DNA of 35,580 nt. It comes from an uncultured bacterium (GTDB taxonomy: Bacteria > Bacillota > Clostridia > Lachnospirales > Lachnospiraceae). Shown in pieces: positions 8,550 through 17,220 of this stretch (position 1 is the first letter of the stretch; each line of letters starts with the position of its first letter). The notes beneath the pieces were generated by a model. It saw only the letters and a program-made list of their open reading frames with translations. It had not been told where the DNA came from and did not search any database. A program made the translations under genes and the position numbers. The DNA lies in the NCBI GenBank assembly GCA_947383005.1, contig CANDBT010000045.1:1-35580 (forward strand), read 5' to 3'.

Positions 8550-9347
8550 ATGAAACAGGTGAGAATGCAGGTTAGGGATTTGACTTTTTCTTATGGCGGG
8601 GAGATGGCTGCCGACCATATCTCTTTTGATGTGCATAAAGGGCAGTTTGTCGGATTGATTGGCCCTAACGGAAGCGGAAAATCTACGGTGCTGAAAAATA
8701 TTTACCGTGCGCTTAAGCCGGACGGCGGTTCGATTGTCCTTGACGGTGAGGATTTGCTGCGGATGAGTTATAGGAAATCCGCATTGAAGCTTGCTGTCGT
8801 CGGCCAGGAAAATGAGGTTCCGTTCGATTTTACGGTTGAAGAGATTGTCGCTATGGGGCGTAGCCCCCACAAGCGTTTGTTTGATATTGAAAATTCCCGG
8901 GATAAATTCATTGTCCGTCACGCTTTGGAACATCTTGGCATGGAAGATATGGCGAAACGCAGCTATCTGCATCTTTCCGGAGGTGAAAAGCAACGTGCAA
9001 TTATTGCCAGGGCAGTTGCCCAGGAAAGTGATTTCTTCGTCCTGGATGAACCGACAAATCATTTGGATATCAGCTATCAGATGCAGATTTTTGATTTTAT
9101 CCAGCGGTTAAATATAACTGTGCTGGCAGCAATCCATGATTTGAATTTGGCGGCATTGTATTGTGATTATATCTATGTTCTTAAAGACGGCAGGATTTTG
9201 TTGAGCGGCAAGCCGGAAGAAGTATTTACCCCGGAAAATATCTATGATGTGTATGGAGTGAGAAGTTCGGTGGAGAGACATCCGATTACCGGCAAGGTAG
9301 GCATTACTTTTTTACCGGCCGGAATAATCCGGGCACGCGCTTCATAG
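8550..9347 (+). CDS. ABC importer ATPase (FepC/BtuD type)
   Basis: Cytosolic ATPase that powers the adjacent FecCD permease. The 265-residue product has Walker A GPNGSGKST at residues 38-46, the signature LSGGEKQR, Walker B DFFVLDEPTNHLD and the H-loop AIHDLN. The C-terminal YGVRSSVERHPITG is typical of siderophore/cobalamin importer ATPases. It starts 73 bases after the permease and is followed 41 bases later by the binding-protein gene. The intervening DNA shows no terminator. Confidence 0.93.
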   Translation: MKQVRMQVRDLTFSYGGEMAADHISFDVHKGQFVGLIGPNGSGKSTVLKNIYRALKPDGGSIVLDGEDLLRMSYRKSALKLAVVGQENEVPFDFTVEEIVAMGRSPHKRLFDIENSRDKFIVRHALEHLGMEDMAKRSYLHLSGGEKQRAIIARAVAQESDFFVLDEPTNHLDISYQMQIFDFIQRLNITVLAAIHDLNLAALYCDYIYVLKDGRILLSGKPEEVFTPENIYDVYGVRSSVERHPITGKVGITFLPAGIIRARAS

Positions 9348-9388
9348 CATGGCTGGGATAAGCTATTTTGGGGATGGAGGAAAGGAAA

Positions 9389-10480
9389 ATGTTCAGAAAA
9401 AAAGTACAGGTTTTGCTGTCGGTGGCAGGGCTGCTGGCTTTCCCCTTGCTTAGCGCCTGCGGTGATGCAGGCGCTAAAAGCGATATAGAGAGCAACGCGG
9501 CTCATGAAGGCAATTATGAAGGCAACAGTAACAGCGGTGACGATATCAATAGTGGCGGCAATAGCGGCAATAGTGACAAAACCGACAATGAAAACAATAC
9601 CGATAATACCGGCGGATATCCGGTGACAGTCGATAATTATGGAAGAGAAGTGATTGTGGAAAAAATGCCAGAAAAAGTGTTGACTCTGGGACCGAACTGT
9701 ACAGAGCTGTTTGCGGCGCTGGGGCTTGACAAGTATGTGATTGGCCGTTCTCTGGCAAATCACAGCAGGGGGCCGCTTGAGGAATATGCGGATGCGGTTA
9801 ATGGCATTCCGGAGATAAACCACGCGTCCGTGACCCGGGAAGCCGTTATTTCCAGCGGGGCGGACTTTATTTATGCTCTTAACTGGGAAATCAGCGATGA
9901 AGGATGCAGCATAGAAGAAGCGGCACAATATGGAATAACGGTGTATGTCAATTCGGCGATGACGCTTGAAGAGCAATATCAGGAAATTCTTGATATCGGA
10001 AAAATTTTCGGCGTTGAAGAAAAGGCAGAGGCGTTTATTGCAGACCAGGAAGCGCGCATCCAAGCGGTGCGTGAGAAAATCAGCGGGAAAGAACCGGTTG
10101 ATGTATTGGTATATGACAGCGGAAATGACGGCGTTTTTACTTGTTCCGGCATTAATTTTGAGTCTTTGCTGGTGGAGACGGCCGGCGGACATAATATTTT
10201 TGGCGATTTGGAAGAGAGGCAGTGGGTTACGGTCAGCTATGAAGAAGTATTGCGTCGAAATCCGGATATTATTTTGATACATGATTATGATTCCCCTTCT
10301 CTTGAGGAAAAGATTCGTGAGATTCAGGAAAATCCTATACTTTCCCGTTTGGATTGCGTTCAGGAAGGACGTTTTGCCTCGATTACTTTAGAGAGTGTGC
10401 TCCCGGGCAACCGTATGGCTGATGCCGTAGAAGCCATGGCGGAATCATTTTACGGAACGGTTCAAACGGCGGGAAATTGA
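9389..10480 (+). CDS. Importer substrate-binding lipoprotein (BtuF/FepB-like)
   Basis: Extracellular substrate receptor of the FecCD-type importer. The start at ATG 9389 is supported by GGAGG at 9376-9380 and gives a proper lipoprotein signal: KK near the N-terminus, a hydrophobic run, and lipobox LLSAC with Cys24. An upstream in-frame TTG at 9368 would spoil it. After the lipidated cysteine comes a low-complexity N/S/G/D-rich tether of about 45 residues, then the periplasmic-binding-protein (PF01497) fold: VTVDNYGREVIVEKMPEKVLTLGPNCTELFAALG and later RNPDIILIHDYD. Total 363 residues. The final bases are the end of the importer operon; a separate promoter serves the next gene. Confidence 0.9.
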   Translation: MFRKKVQVLLSVAGLLAFPLLSACGDAGAKSDIESNAAHEGNYEGNSNSGDDINSGGNSGNSDKTDNENNTDNTGGYPVTVDNYGREVIVEKMPEKVLTLGPNCTELFAALGLDKYVIGRSLANHSRGPLEEYADAVNGIPEINHASVTREAVISSGADFIYALNWEISDEGCSIEEAAQYGITVYVNSAMTLEEQYQEILDIGKIFGVEEKAEAFIADQEARIQAVREKISGKEPVDVLVYDSGNDGVFTCSGINFESLLVETAGGHNIFGDLEERQWVTVSYEEVLRRNPDIILIHDYDSPSLEEKIREIQENPILSRLDCVQEGRFASITLESVLPGNRMADAVEAMAESFYGTVQTAGN

Positions 10481-10528
10481 ATCGTGTAACAGCCGTTATA
10501 AAACAGGTAATCGGATGCGTTGCTTTGG

Positions 10529-10557
10529 TTGCGGAAATCCAAGGGCTATGCTATAAT
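10529..10557 (+). promoter_or_regulatory. Strong promoter for the zinc-ribbon gene
   Basis: TTGCGG at 10529-10534, 17-base spacer, consensus TATAAT at 10552-10557, then AGGAGGG at 10571 and ATG at 10585. Confidence 0.75.
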
Positions 10558-10584
10558 GGGACGGTATACAAGGAGGGAAAAAGT

Positions 10585-11931
10585 ATGTTTTGTTCTAAGT
10601 GTGGTCATCAAAACCCTGACAACAGCAAATTTTGTCAGGGATGCGGCGCGCCATTGTCCGGCACAGGCAATGGGGGAGGCGAAGGTTCTCTGGCAGGCCA
10701 GGGCGGTTCGGCAGATAAAAAGTATAATATTCTGCTGAAAGTATTTGCAAGTATTTTTGCTGTCCTCTATCTGATAAAGGCGCTGAGGGTGCTTCTTGCA
10801 ATTTATTCCAATATTGTATTGGCGTTGGGAATGGACGGATGGGCGCCTCCTATGGCTTTGCGGATGAGAGGCATTTTTAACTTGCTGCTGATTTTTTTGG
10901 TTTTTGTTTCCTGTGTGGTTTTGGCGGCAATGCTGATTTGTCTTGCCCTTAACAGGAGGAAAAAGAATGCGGAGCCGCTTTATCTGGGAGTCGTCAGCGC
11001 CATTGTGTTACGGATAGCGGTTGCTGCGCTTTCCATGCTGGTTTCCATGTTGTTCAATTTCTTTATGTCCGTGCATTACAGTTATTGGCTGTTGCAGGAT
11101 TTGGTTGATTTGGGAAAAAGTATTTTTTATGCTGCTGTCACTGCAGGCAGCCTTTACGGGATACTTTGGCTTTCCGGGATAAAGCCTTTTGTGGGGAAAA
11201 ATATAAACCAGTTTAAAGCAATGTTTAAAGAACTGGCAGTTATTTTGAAAAATGAGCCAGAAGAAATCATAGATATGGCAAAAGGCATAAAAAAGGATAT
11301 ACAGGACAAACAGGCGAGTGCCGCTTCTGCCAGGGATGCTTCGGCGGGCAGAAACGATTTTGCCGGAGGTGCGGTTCCGGGAGGAGGCATGGCGGGCGCA
11401 GCCCCAGGCGGCGGTTTTGCCGGAGGAGGCATGGCAGGCGCGGCCCCAGGCGGTGGTTTTGCCGGGGGAGACATGGCGGGCGCAGCCGCGGGCGGCAGTG
11501 TTTCCGGTATCCCTGGACAGGGCGGCCCGATGAAGACAGACCGCAACCTGGCTGTGATAATCGGCCTTTCGATTGTCACCTGCGGGATTTACGGGATTTA
11601 CTATTATCATGTCATGTCTCAGGATATCAATGTATTGTGTGCGGGGGACGGACAGGAGACAATGGACGGGGCTTTGGCCATGCTCCTTGGCGCGGTGACT
11701 TGCGGGATATATACTTATGTTTGGTATTACCAGTTTGCGAACCGCCTGCAGGCGAATGCGCCAAGGTATGGGCTGGCGTTTAGCGAATCGGGCGCCACGA
11801 TATTTTTGTGGATGTTTTTTGGCGCCTGGCTGTGCCTTATCGGTCCTTTCGTGGCTCTTTACCTTATGCTGAAAAACCTGAATGAATTGTCAAAGGCATA
11901 CAATGCCCAAATGGCAAGGCCGATGGCTTAA
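10585..11931 (+). CDS. Zinc-ribbon membrane protein with Gly/Ala repeats and a C-terminal DUF4234 domain
   Basis: 448 residues. A zinc-ribbon knuckle pair sits at the start (C3, C6, C17, C20; CSKCG and CQGCG). A Gly-rich spacer leads to about four membrane segments (roughly 50-220). Then comes a cytosolic linker containing tandem units of the type GGGMAGAAPGGGFA. A DUF4234 domain (about 345-440) follows, with TCGIYGIYYYHVMSQDIN and a second TCGIYTYVWYY repeat. Start is set by AGGAGGG at 10571 and the promoter above; the longer frame to 10477 lies upstream of the promoter's start site. Function is unknown. It is followed by a DUF2752 gene, a pairing I recall from other Firmicutes, pointing to a membrane-associated role. 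Confidence 0.85.
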   Translation: MFCSKCGHQNPDNSKFCQGCGAPLSGTGNGGGEGSLAGQGGSADKKYNILLKVFASIFAVLYLIKALRVLLAIYSNIVLALGMDGWAPPMALRMRGIFNLLLIFLVFVSCVVLAAMLICLALNRRKKNAEPLYLGVVSAIVLRIAVAALSMLVSMLFNFFMSVHYSYWLLQDLVDLGKSIFYAAVTAGSLYGILWLSGIKPFVGKNINQFKAMFKELAVILKNEPEEIIDMAKGIKKDIQDKQASAASARDASAGRNDFAGGAVPGGGMAGAAPGGGFAGGGMAGAAPGGGFAGGDMAGAAAGGSVSGIPGQGGPMKTDRNLAVIIGLSIVTCGIYGIYYYHVMSQDINVLCAGDGQETMDGALAMLLGAVTCGIYTYVWYYQFANRLQANAPRYGLAFSESGATIFLWMFFGAWLCLIGPFVALYLMLKNLNELSKAYNAQMARPMA

Positions 11932-11962
11932 ATTGCCGAAATGTTTTTCTGGTTAAAAACAA

Positions 11963-12373
11963 ATGGTTAAAAAGACAGATATTGTATCGATAGGCACAAT
12001 CGCGGGATTTTATCTGCTTATGGAGATGGCAGGCATAACCTGCCCGATCTTATTCCTGACGGGGGTATCCTGCGCAGGGTGCGGGATGTCAAGGGCATGG
12101 CTGTCTGTGTGCCGGGCAGACTGGCGGGGAGCGTTTTGTTATCATCCGCTATTCTGGCTTCCGATACCGGCAGTTCTCCTTCTGCTTAATAAGAAGAATA
12201 TGCCAAGACGATGGTTTGTTTTTATGGGGATCGCTATTATAGCGTTGTTTTTGGCCGTATGGGCTGTCCGCATGATGTCGCCGGGAGATGAGATTGTAGT
12301 CTTTTGCCCGGAGAGAGGGATTCTTTACCGGATAGGAATGAAGATATTGGCGTTGGCTGGGCATTGGGCATAA
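11963..12373 (+). CDS. DUF2752 membrane protein
   Basis: A 136-residue protein with three hydrophobic segments. It carries the DUF2752 signature: CPILFLTGVSCAGCGMSRAW (residues about 27-46), followed by F-x-YHPLFWLPIP. The conserved cysteines and the CxGCGxxR block suggest metal or thiol chemistry at the membrane, but the family has no assigned function. It starts 31 bases after the zinc-ribbon gene and likely shares its transcript. The ribosome site is weak, so coupling is possible. Confidence 0.8.
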   Translation: MVKKTDIVSIGTIAGFYLLMEMAGITCPILFLTGVSCAGCGMSRAWLSVCRADWRGAFCYHPLFWLPIPAVLLLLNKKNMPRRWFVFMGIAIIALFLAVWAVRMMSPGDEIVVFCPERGILYRIGMKILALAGHWA

Positions 12374-12440
12374 ACAGTGAACCTTCAGGTTACTGTTTGC
12401 TGGGTACCAGTGAACAGCAATACGTTCAGGGGCTGGTTGG
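12374..12440. repeat. Dispersed palindromic repeat (GTTACTGTT...GTGAAC type)
   Basis: Contains GGTTACTG, GGTACCAGTGAACAGCAA and small inverted pairings. The same words recur at 22050-22081 (GTTACTGTTCACAGG and its complement) and, inverted, at 22230-22270. It lies between a stop codon and a terminator. Confidence 0.5.
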
Positions 12441-12449
12441 ATATTACCA

Positions 12450-12506
12450 TAAATAAACTGCGGCAGAATGATTTGACAGGACAATCATTTTGCCGCAGTT
12501 TATTTA
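12450..12506. terminator. Bidirectional terminator between DUF2752 and hemolysin III
   Basis: A 24-bp stem (12450-12473 with 12483-12506) with one wobble pair and a 9-base loop. It has A-rich and T-rich ends on both sides, so it can stop transcription from either direction. Core: AACTGCGGCA/TGCCGCAGTT. Confidence 0.9.
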
Positions 12507-12534
12507 TAGTCTTTAGCATATAGGTTTTCTTATT

Positions 12535-13185
12535 TCAGGCAACAAAGGCATACATCAAAATATAATGGCAGAAGCTTCCTCCCATCACGAACAGATGGAA
12601 AAGTTCATGAGAGCCGAAATTTTTAAATCGTCCGTTGAAGACCGGAAGTTTCAGCGCATAAATCACGCCGCCGATCGTGTAGATAATTCCTCCAGTCAGC
12701 AGCCAGATAAAAGCGCTTTGGGGCAGCGCGTCAATAATCTTTTTAAAAGCCAGCACGCAAACCCAGCCCATAGCAATATAAATCAGGGAAGAGAACCATT
12801 TAGGACAGGTAATCCATAAAGCGTTGATGGCAATTCCGGCCAGGGCAATCCCCCATACCAGACCTAAAAGCCCCCAACCGGTTTGGTCACCGAGTACGAT
12901 CATACAGACGGGGGTATAAGTTCCGGCGATAAGAATAAATATCATCATGTGGTCGGCTTTTCTGAGGATTTGGTTAATCCTGGGAGAAATATCAAGAGTA
13001 TGGTAAATTGTGCTGGCGGCATAGAGCAGAATCATGCTGATGATGAAAATGGTCAATGCCAGTACGTGCGTATGTTCCGGGCTGCGGGCAGCTTTGATGA
13101 GCAGTGGGGTGGCGGCGAACAATGCCAGCAACATGGCAATAAAATGGGTAAGAGCGCTGCCGGGGTCCTTGATTTTAAATGTCAT
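12535..13185 (-). CDS. Hemolysin III / PAQR-family membrane protein (YqfA-like)
   Basis: 216 residues with seven predicted membrane helices. Family signatures are near the N-terminus (DPGSALTHFIAMLLALFAATPLL), STIYHTLD in helix 2-3, RKADHMMIFILIAGTYTPVC, and the C-terminal GSHELFHLFVMGGSFCHY. The conserved Ser, Asp and three His residues that form the predicted metal site of PAQR-like proteins are visible. The start codon at 13185-13183 has AGGAGG about nine bases upstream; a longer in-frame start at 13218 lacks one. 'Hemolysin' is a historical label and the bacterial role is uncertain. It is transcribed against its neighbours and divergent from the pseudouridine synthase gene. Confidence 0.9.
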   Translation of the reverse strand: MTFKIKDPGSALTHFIAMLLALFAATPLLIKAARSPEHTHVLALTIFIISMILLYAASTIYHTLDISPRINQILRKADHMMIFILIAGTYTPVCMIVLGDQTGWGLLGLVWGIALAGIAINALWITCPKWFSSLIYIAMGWVCVLAFKKIIDALPQSAFIWLLTGGIIYTIGGVIYALKLPVFNGRFKNFGSHELFHLFVMGGSFCHYILMYAFVA

Positions 13186-13349
13186 AGATAAAACCTCCTT
13201 TATAGAACAATGTAGCAATCATAGCGCGATAAATTTGTGAATCTTACTGTATCACATAGTTTTAAAAACTACTTCTTGCTGTTTATTATACTATACATCT
13301 TTATAAGAAAAAATGCAAGCAATTTAAAAAAATTGTAAAGGTAGATAAT

Positions 13350-14087
13350 ATGTTAGATATTTTATATGAGGATAAAAGAATTATTGTTGTGTGGAAACCG
13401 GCGGGAATGGAAGCTCAGTCTTCCCGCAAATTGGCAAGGGACATGGTTAGTGAAATACGGCGACATATCCACAACACATTCCCCAATACCGGGGAACCAT
13501 ATGTGGGGGTTATCCACAGGCTGGATAAACCGGTAAGCGGCATAATGGTTTATGCTAAAGATAAAACGGCGGCAGCCAAGCTTTGCCAACAATCGGCAGG
13601 GGGAATGATGAAGAAACAATATTTGGCTGTTGTTTGTGGAAAAGTACCCCCAAATGTGGATAAGTTTGTGGATTACCTGTTGAAAGACGAAAAAGAGAAT
13701 GTGTCCAGGATTGTGGATAAGGGGACAAAAGGGGCAAAGAGGGCGGAGCTTGCCTTTCAGGTGCTAAAAAAGTGCAGGTGGGAGGGAAACAGGCAGAAAC
13801 AAAGGGAAACAGAAGGGGACGACATTTTGACACTTTTGAAAATCACCTTGATGACCGGGCGGCATCACCAAATCCGTGTCCAGATGGCCGGTCATGGGCT
13901 GCCATTATGGGGAGACCGGAAATATAATCCGGATTTTGCCGGGACAGGGGCAAAGGAGGAAAATATTGCCCTGGCGGCATATCGCCTTTCTTTTATCAAT
14001 CCGGAAACGGGAAAGGTGATGGAGTTTGAACGCACCTGCGACATTTTTCCCTGTTTTCAACCCTTTTTTCCCTTTACGGACTTATAG
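13350..14087 (+). CDS. RluA-family RNA pseudouridine synthase
   Basis: Converts uridine to pseudouridine in rRNA or tRNA. The 245-residue protein starts directly with the catalytic domain (ILYEDKRIIVVWKPAGM) and lacks an S4 domain. The active-site block GVIHRLDKPVSGIMVYAK holds the catalytic Asp59. RHHQIRVQMAGHGLPLWGDRKYN is the standard C-terminal motif. Small stand-alone enzymes of this sort are common in Clostridia; the target uridine cannot be predicted. It is followed within 10 bases by a possible 19-residue ORF and then a GH13 gene. Confidence 0.92.
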   Translation: MLDILYEDKRIIVVWKPAGMEAQSSRKLARDMVSEIRRHIHNTFPNTGEPYVGVIHRLDKPVSGIMVYAKDKTAAAKLCQQSAGGMMKKQYLAVVCGKVPPNVDKFVDYLLKDEKENVSRIVDKGTKGAKRAELAFQVLKKCRWEGNRQKQRETEGDDILTLLKITLMTGRHHQIRVQMAGHGLPLWGDRKYNPDFAGTGAKEENIALAAYRLSFINPETGKVMEFERTCDIFPCFQPFFPFTDL

Positions 14088-14096
14088 GGAGATGAT

Positions 14097-14156
14097 ATGA
14101 TTAAAATACAGGATAGTTGCCAATTTATAGCCAATCATGGGAGGGTGAATTTATGA
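14097..14156 (+). CDS. Possible 19-residue leader ORF coupled to the GH13 gene
   Basis: ATG at 14097 follows GGGAG at 14087-14091. It runs as MIKIQDSCQFIANHGRVNL and stops at TGA 14154-14156, which overlaps the ATG of the GH13 gene as ATGA. The geometry is classic for translational coupling. The GH13 gene also has its own GGGAGGG at 14139-14145, so this could be chance. No homology recognised. Confidence 0.3.
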   Translation: MIKIQDSCQFIANHGRVNL

Positions 14157-15994
14157 AAAATAGCGATCCGATTTATACCAAACGTTTGGAACGTCATTTG
14201 GATGAGTTGAAATGGCTGTATATGGAATTATATAACAGTCAAAAGCATTTTGATGATTTGCTGGACCATATGCAGCAATTTTATGATGAGAGAAAATCGT
14301 CCTTGAAGAAATTGGATCAGGTAAGAGAACAACAGCCGGGATGGTACCGGAAGAACGGCATGCTGGGGATGATGCTGTATGTAGATCAGTTTGCCGAGAA
14401 TTTAAAAGGTGTCAGGAAAAAGCTTGATTATATCAAAAAGTGTAATGTCAATTATCTTCATTTGATGCCGCTTCTGGATACGGTGGAAGGACGTTCGGAC
14501 GGCGGCTATGCGGTGGCTGATTTCCGTAAGGTTCAGGAGAAGCTGGGGACAATGGAAGATTTGGAGAAGCTGGCTGACCAATGCCATAAGCAGAATATCA
14601 GCGTGTGTCTCGATTTCGTGATGAATCACACTTCGGAAGACCATAGGTGGGCCAGGAAGGCGAGGGCGGGAAAGAAAGAGTATCAGGACAGATATTTCTT
14701 CTTTGACAATTATTCCATGCCGGCTATGTATGAGAAGACCGTACCGCAGGTATTTCCTACTACGGCGCCGGGAAATTTTACTTATCTGCCGGAGCTTCAG
14801 CAATTTGTCATGACCAGCTTTTATCCATACCAGTGGGATTTGAATTATCGCAATCCGGTGGTATTTAATGAAATGATGTATAATTTCCTGTATCTGGTTA
14901 ATCGTGGGATTGATGTGCTGCGGATAGATGCGGTACCGTATATCTGGAAGCAGGTGGGAACCAATTGCCGGAATTTGCCGCAGGTGCATACGATTGTGCG
15001 GATGATGCGGATGATCGGTGAGATCGTGTGTCCGGGTATTGTGCTTTTAGGCGAGGTGGTGATGGAGCCGGATAAGGTAGCTCCTTATTTCGGTACAGTG
15101 GAGAAACCGGAGTGCCACATGCTTTACAATGTGACGACTATGGCCACGACCTGGCATACCGTAGCGACCGGTGATGTGCGGCTTTTGAAACGGCAGATGG
15201 AGATTATCCGTGATTTACCTTCGGATTATACGTTCCTTAATTATTTGCGCTGCCATGATGACATTGGCTGGGGGCTGGATTATCCGCTTCTGGAGTCCTG
15301 GGGGATGCTGCAAGTGCCTCACAAAAAATATCTGAATGATTATTTCACCGGAAGATGGCAGGACAGCGTTAGTCGCGGCGAATTATATAATGAGGATATC
15401 ATCACTGGAGACGCCCGGTTCTGCGGGACGACGGCTTCTATGTGCGGGGTTGAAAAGGCCGGTTTTGAACAGGATGAAGAGGGTATTGACAAGGCTGTGC
15501 AGTTGGATGTGATGCTTCATGCCTACATGCTGTTTTTGTCGGGGATTCCTATGCTTTACAGCGGAGATGAGATTGGCCAGGTCAATGATTATTCTTATAA
15601 AAATGATCCCAATAAGGCGGCTGATTCCCGCTATATCCACAGGGGCAAGTTCCAGTGGATGCTGGTAGACAATATAGATAAGCCGGAGACAGTTCAGGGT
15701 AAGCTGTTTAAGCGGTTGAGCCGGTTGGAAACCATCCGCGCAAAGGAGCCGGTTTTTGATGCGTCTGCCGGTTTTTGGACTTTGGAAACCTGGGATGATG
15801 CCGTATTGGGACTGGCACGGGAAAATGAGGAGGGAAAACTCATCGGCCTTTTCAATTTCAGCCAGGAGCCGCGGACAGCCTGGATAGATGAGAAAGACGG
15901 GCAATATGAGGATCTGATGACAGGAGAAACGATGTATGCGTCGGGCGTGCAGCTTGCCGGGCATGGCTTTTGCTGGCTGAAAGCAAAAAAGTAA
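14153..15994 (+). CDS. GH13 subfamily-4-like glycoside hydrolase (amylosucrase / sucrose hydrolase type)
   Basis: 613 residues. The protein follows Neisseria amylosucrase in layout: an N-terminal helical domain (1-80), then the (beta/alpha)8 barrel with NYLHLMPLLDTVEGRSDGGY, DFVMNHTSEDH, FYPYQWDLNYRNP, and the nucleophile D259 in DVLRIDAV. It also has the acid/base E301 in LLGEVV and transition-state stabiliser D369 in RCHDDIGW. LSGIPMLYSGDEIGQ and a beta C-domain complete it. Amylosucrases split sucrose and build alpha-1,4-glucan; relatives only hydrolyse. Which applies here cannot be told. There is no signal peptide, so it acts in the cytosol. ATG 14153 is chosen for its GGGAGGG site; the longer frame begins at TTG 14117. 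Confidence 0.88.
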   Translation: MKNSDPIYTKRLERHLDELKWLYMELYNSQKHFDDLLDHMQQFYDERKSSLKKLDQVREQQPGWYRKNGMLGMMLYVDQFAENLKGVRKKLDYIKKCNVNYLHLMPLLDTVEGRSDGGYAVADFRKVQEKLGTMEDLEKLADQCHKQNISVCLDFVMNHTSEDHRWARKARAGKKEYQDRYFFFDNYSMPAMYEKTVPQVFPTTAPGNFTYLPELQQFVMTSFYPYQWDLNYRNPVVFNEMMYNFLYLVNRGIDVLRIDAVPYIWKQVGTNCRNLPQVHTIVRMMRMIGEIVCPGIVLLGEVVMEPDKVAPYFGTVEKPECHMLYNVTTMATTWHTVATGDVRLLKRQMEIIRDLPSDYTFLNYLRCHDDIGWGLDYPLLESWGMLQVPHKKYLNDYFTGRWQDSVSRGELYNEDIITGDARFCGTTASMCGVEKAGFEQDEEGIDKAVQLDVMLHAYMLFLSGIPMLYSGDEIGQVNDYSYKNDPNKAADSRYIHRGKFQWMLVDNIDKPETVQGKLFKRLSRLETIRAKEPVFDASAGFWTLETWDDAVLGLARENEEGKLIGLFNFSQEPRTAWIDEKDGQYEDLMTGETMYASGVQLAGHGFCWLKAKK

Positions 15995-16109
15995 AACGAT
16001 AGGTTTGAATTGTTACAATTATCCATAAAGCTTAGTATGAATAATTTTATTTCCCCGGGACAAAATAGTTCTTGTACAAAAGAAGTACAAATCAGAAATA
16101 GGTGAGTCC

Positions 16110-17177
16110 ATGGGTAAGCCGGATAAGAGACTGAAGAAAATTTTATTTATTTTGGGGATCACAGGCGCGGTATATTGGATTTTCCGTTTTCTGCTGCCGC
16201 TTGTGGTTCCCTTTTTTATGGCTTGGGGGATAGCCCTTTTGCTACGGCCTTCAGCGGCCTGGATAGCCGGACGATGCCGGATAAAAAATATCGGGAGGAT
16301 TCCGATAGGCGTGATAGGCGTGATAGAACTTATGCTTATTTTGTCTTTGCTGTCAGTGGCTGTTTATTTTGGCGGCCGTAAGCTGTGTATGGAAGCCGGC
16401 ATGTTTTTGGATCAGATTCCGGTTTGGATAGAAGAACTGGACGTGTGGCTGACCGGCCTGTGCCATCAGGTAGAGGATTGTTTTTGCCTGAATCCCAACT
16501 GCATAGTGCTGCTGATGCGGGAAATGCTGCGGGGGTTGATGGAAAGCCTGAAAAAAGCAGCAATGCCTTATTTGATGGTTAATTCCGTATCTGTTTTCCG
16601 CTGGGGAATAGAAATTGTGGTCATGGCCGTTATTCTGCTGGTGTCTGTGGGAATGTCACTGCAGGAAATGGATGTCTGGCAGAAACGCTGTGAAAGATCC
16701 GTATTTAACCAGGAATATAAAATCATCGGCCGGCGTCTTGCCATTATGGCCAATGCTTACCTGAAAACACAAGGGATAATTATGCTGCTGACCACCGTGA
16801 TTTGTTCGGCAGGTTTCTGGTTCCTGAAAAATCCCTATTATATTTTGGCGGGGGTCGGAATCGGTATTTTTGACGCGCTACCGGTTTTTGGTACGGGAAC
16901 TGTGTTGATTCCCTGGGCTATCTTTCAGTTTTTTAGGAAAAAATGGGGACGGGGGCTGATTCTGCTGGGGATATATCTGCTCTGCTATTTCATGAGGGAG
17001 ATACTAGAAGCAAAACTCATGGGAGAGCAAGTGGGGCTGTCGCCCCTGGAGACTTTGATTTCTTTGTATGTGGGTATGGAACTGTTTGGAGTTTTGGGGC
17101 TCTTTTTAGGACCCGCAGGACTTTTGCTGATCGAGGATTTGATGAAAGCTTATACCTTGCGGTCCGGCGAGAGCTGA
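16110..17177 (+). CDS. AI-2E/PerM-family membrane protein, YtvI-like
   Basis: 355 residues with about eight membrane helices. The N-terminus begins with a basic stretch (MGKPDKRLKK) followed by helices FRFLLPLVVPFFMAWGIALLLRP. The C-terminal half has the family pattern YYILAGVGIGIFDALPVFGTG, IPWAIFQFF and PLETLISLYVGMELFGVLGLFLGPAGLLL. Length and order fit the sporulation membrane protein YtvI subgroup, but this is not decisive. Other family members export small molecules or act as ion antiporters. It is convergent with the RelA/SpoT-domain gene, whose stop lies 43 bases away with no clear terminator between. Confidence 0.82.
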   Translation: MGKPDKRLKKILFILGITGAVYWIFRFLLPLVVPFFMAWGIALLLRPSAAWIAGRCRIKNIGRIPIGVIGVIELMLILSLLSVAVYFGGRKLCMEAGMFLDQIPVWIEELDVWLTGLCHQVEDCFCLNPNCIVLLMREMLRGLMESLKKAAMPYLMVNSVSVFRWGIEIVVMAVILLVSVGMSLQEMDVWQKRCERSVFNQEYKIIGRRLAIMANAYLKTQGIIMLLTTVICSAGFWFLKNPYYILAGVGIGIFDALPVFGTGTVLIPWAIFQFFRKKWGRGLILLGIYLLCYFMREILEAKLMGEQVGLSPLETLISLYVGMELFGVLGLFLGPAGLLLIEDLMKAYTLRSGES

Positions 17178-17220
17178 ACCTTCATAGTAAAGAATACCCC
17201 GTTGTGCGCCGGCATGCGGC

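Noticed and set aside
8527-8553. Eight-codon ORF overlapping the ATPase start as ATGA
   Set aside because: Very short, weak ribosome site; chance is likely.
9368-9388. TTG start for the binding lipoprotein
   Set aside because: It overlaps the ribosome site of ATG 9389 and would add charged residues in front of the lipoprotein signal.
12565-13240. + strand frames opposite hemolysin III
   Set aside because: Shadow frames; the - strand frame has clear PAQR motifs and a ribosome site.
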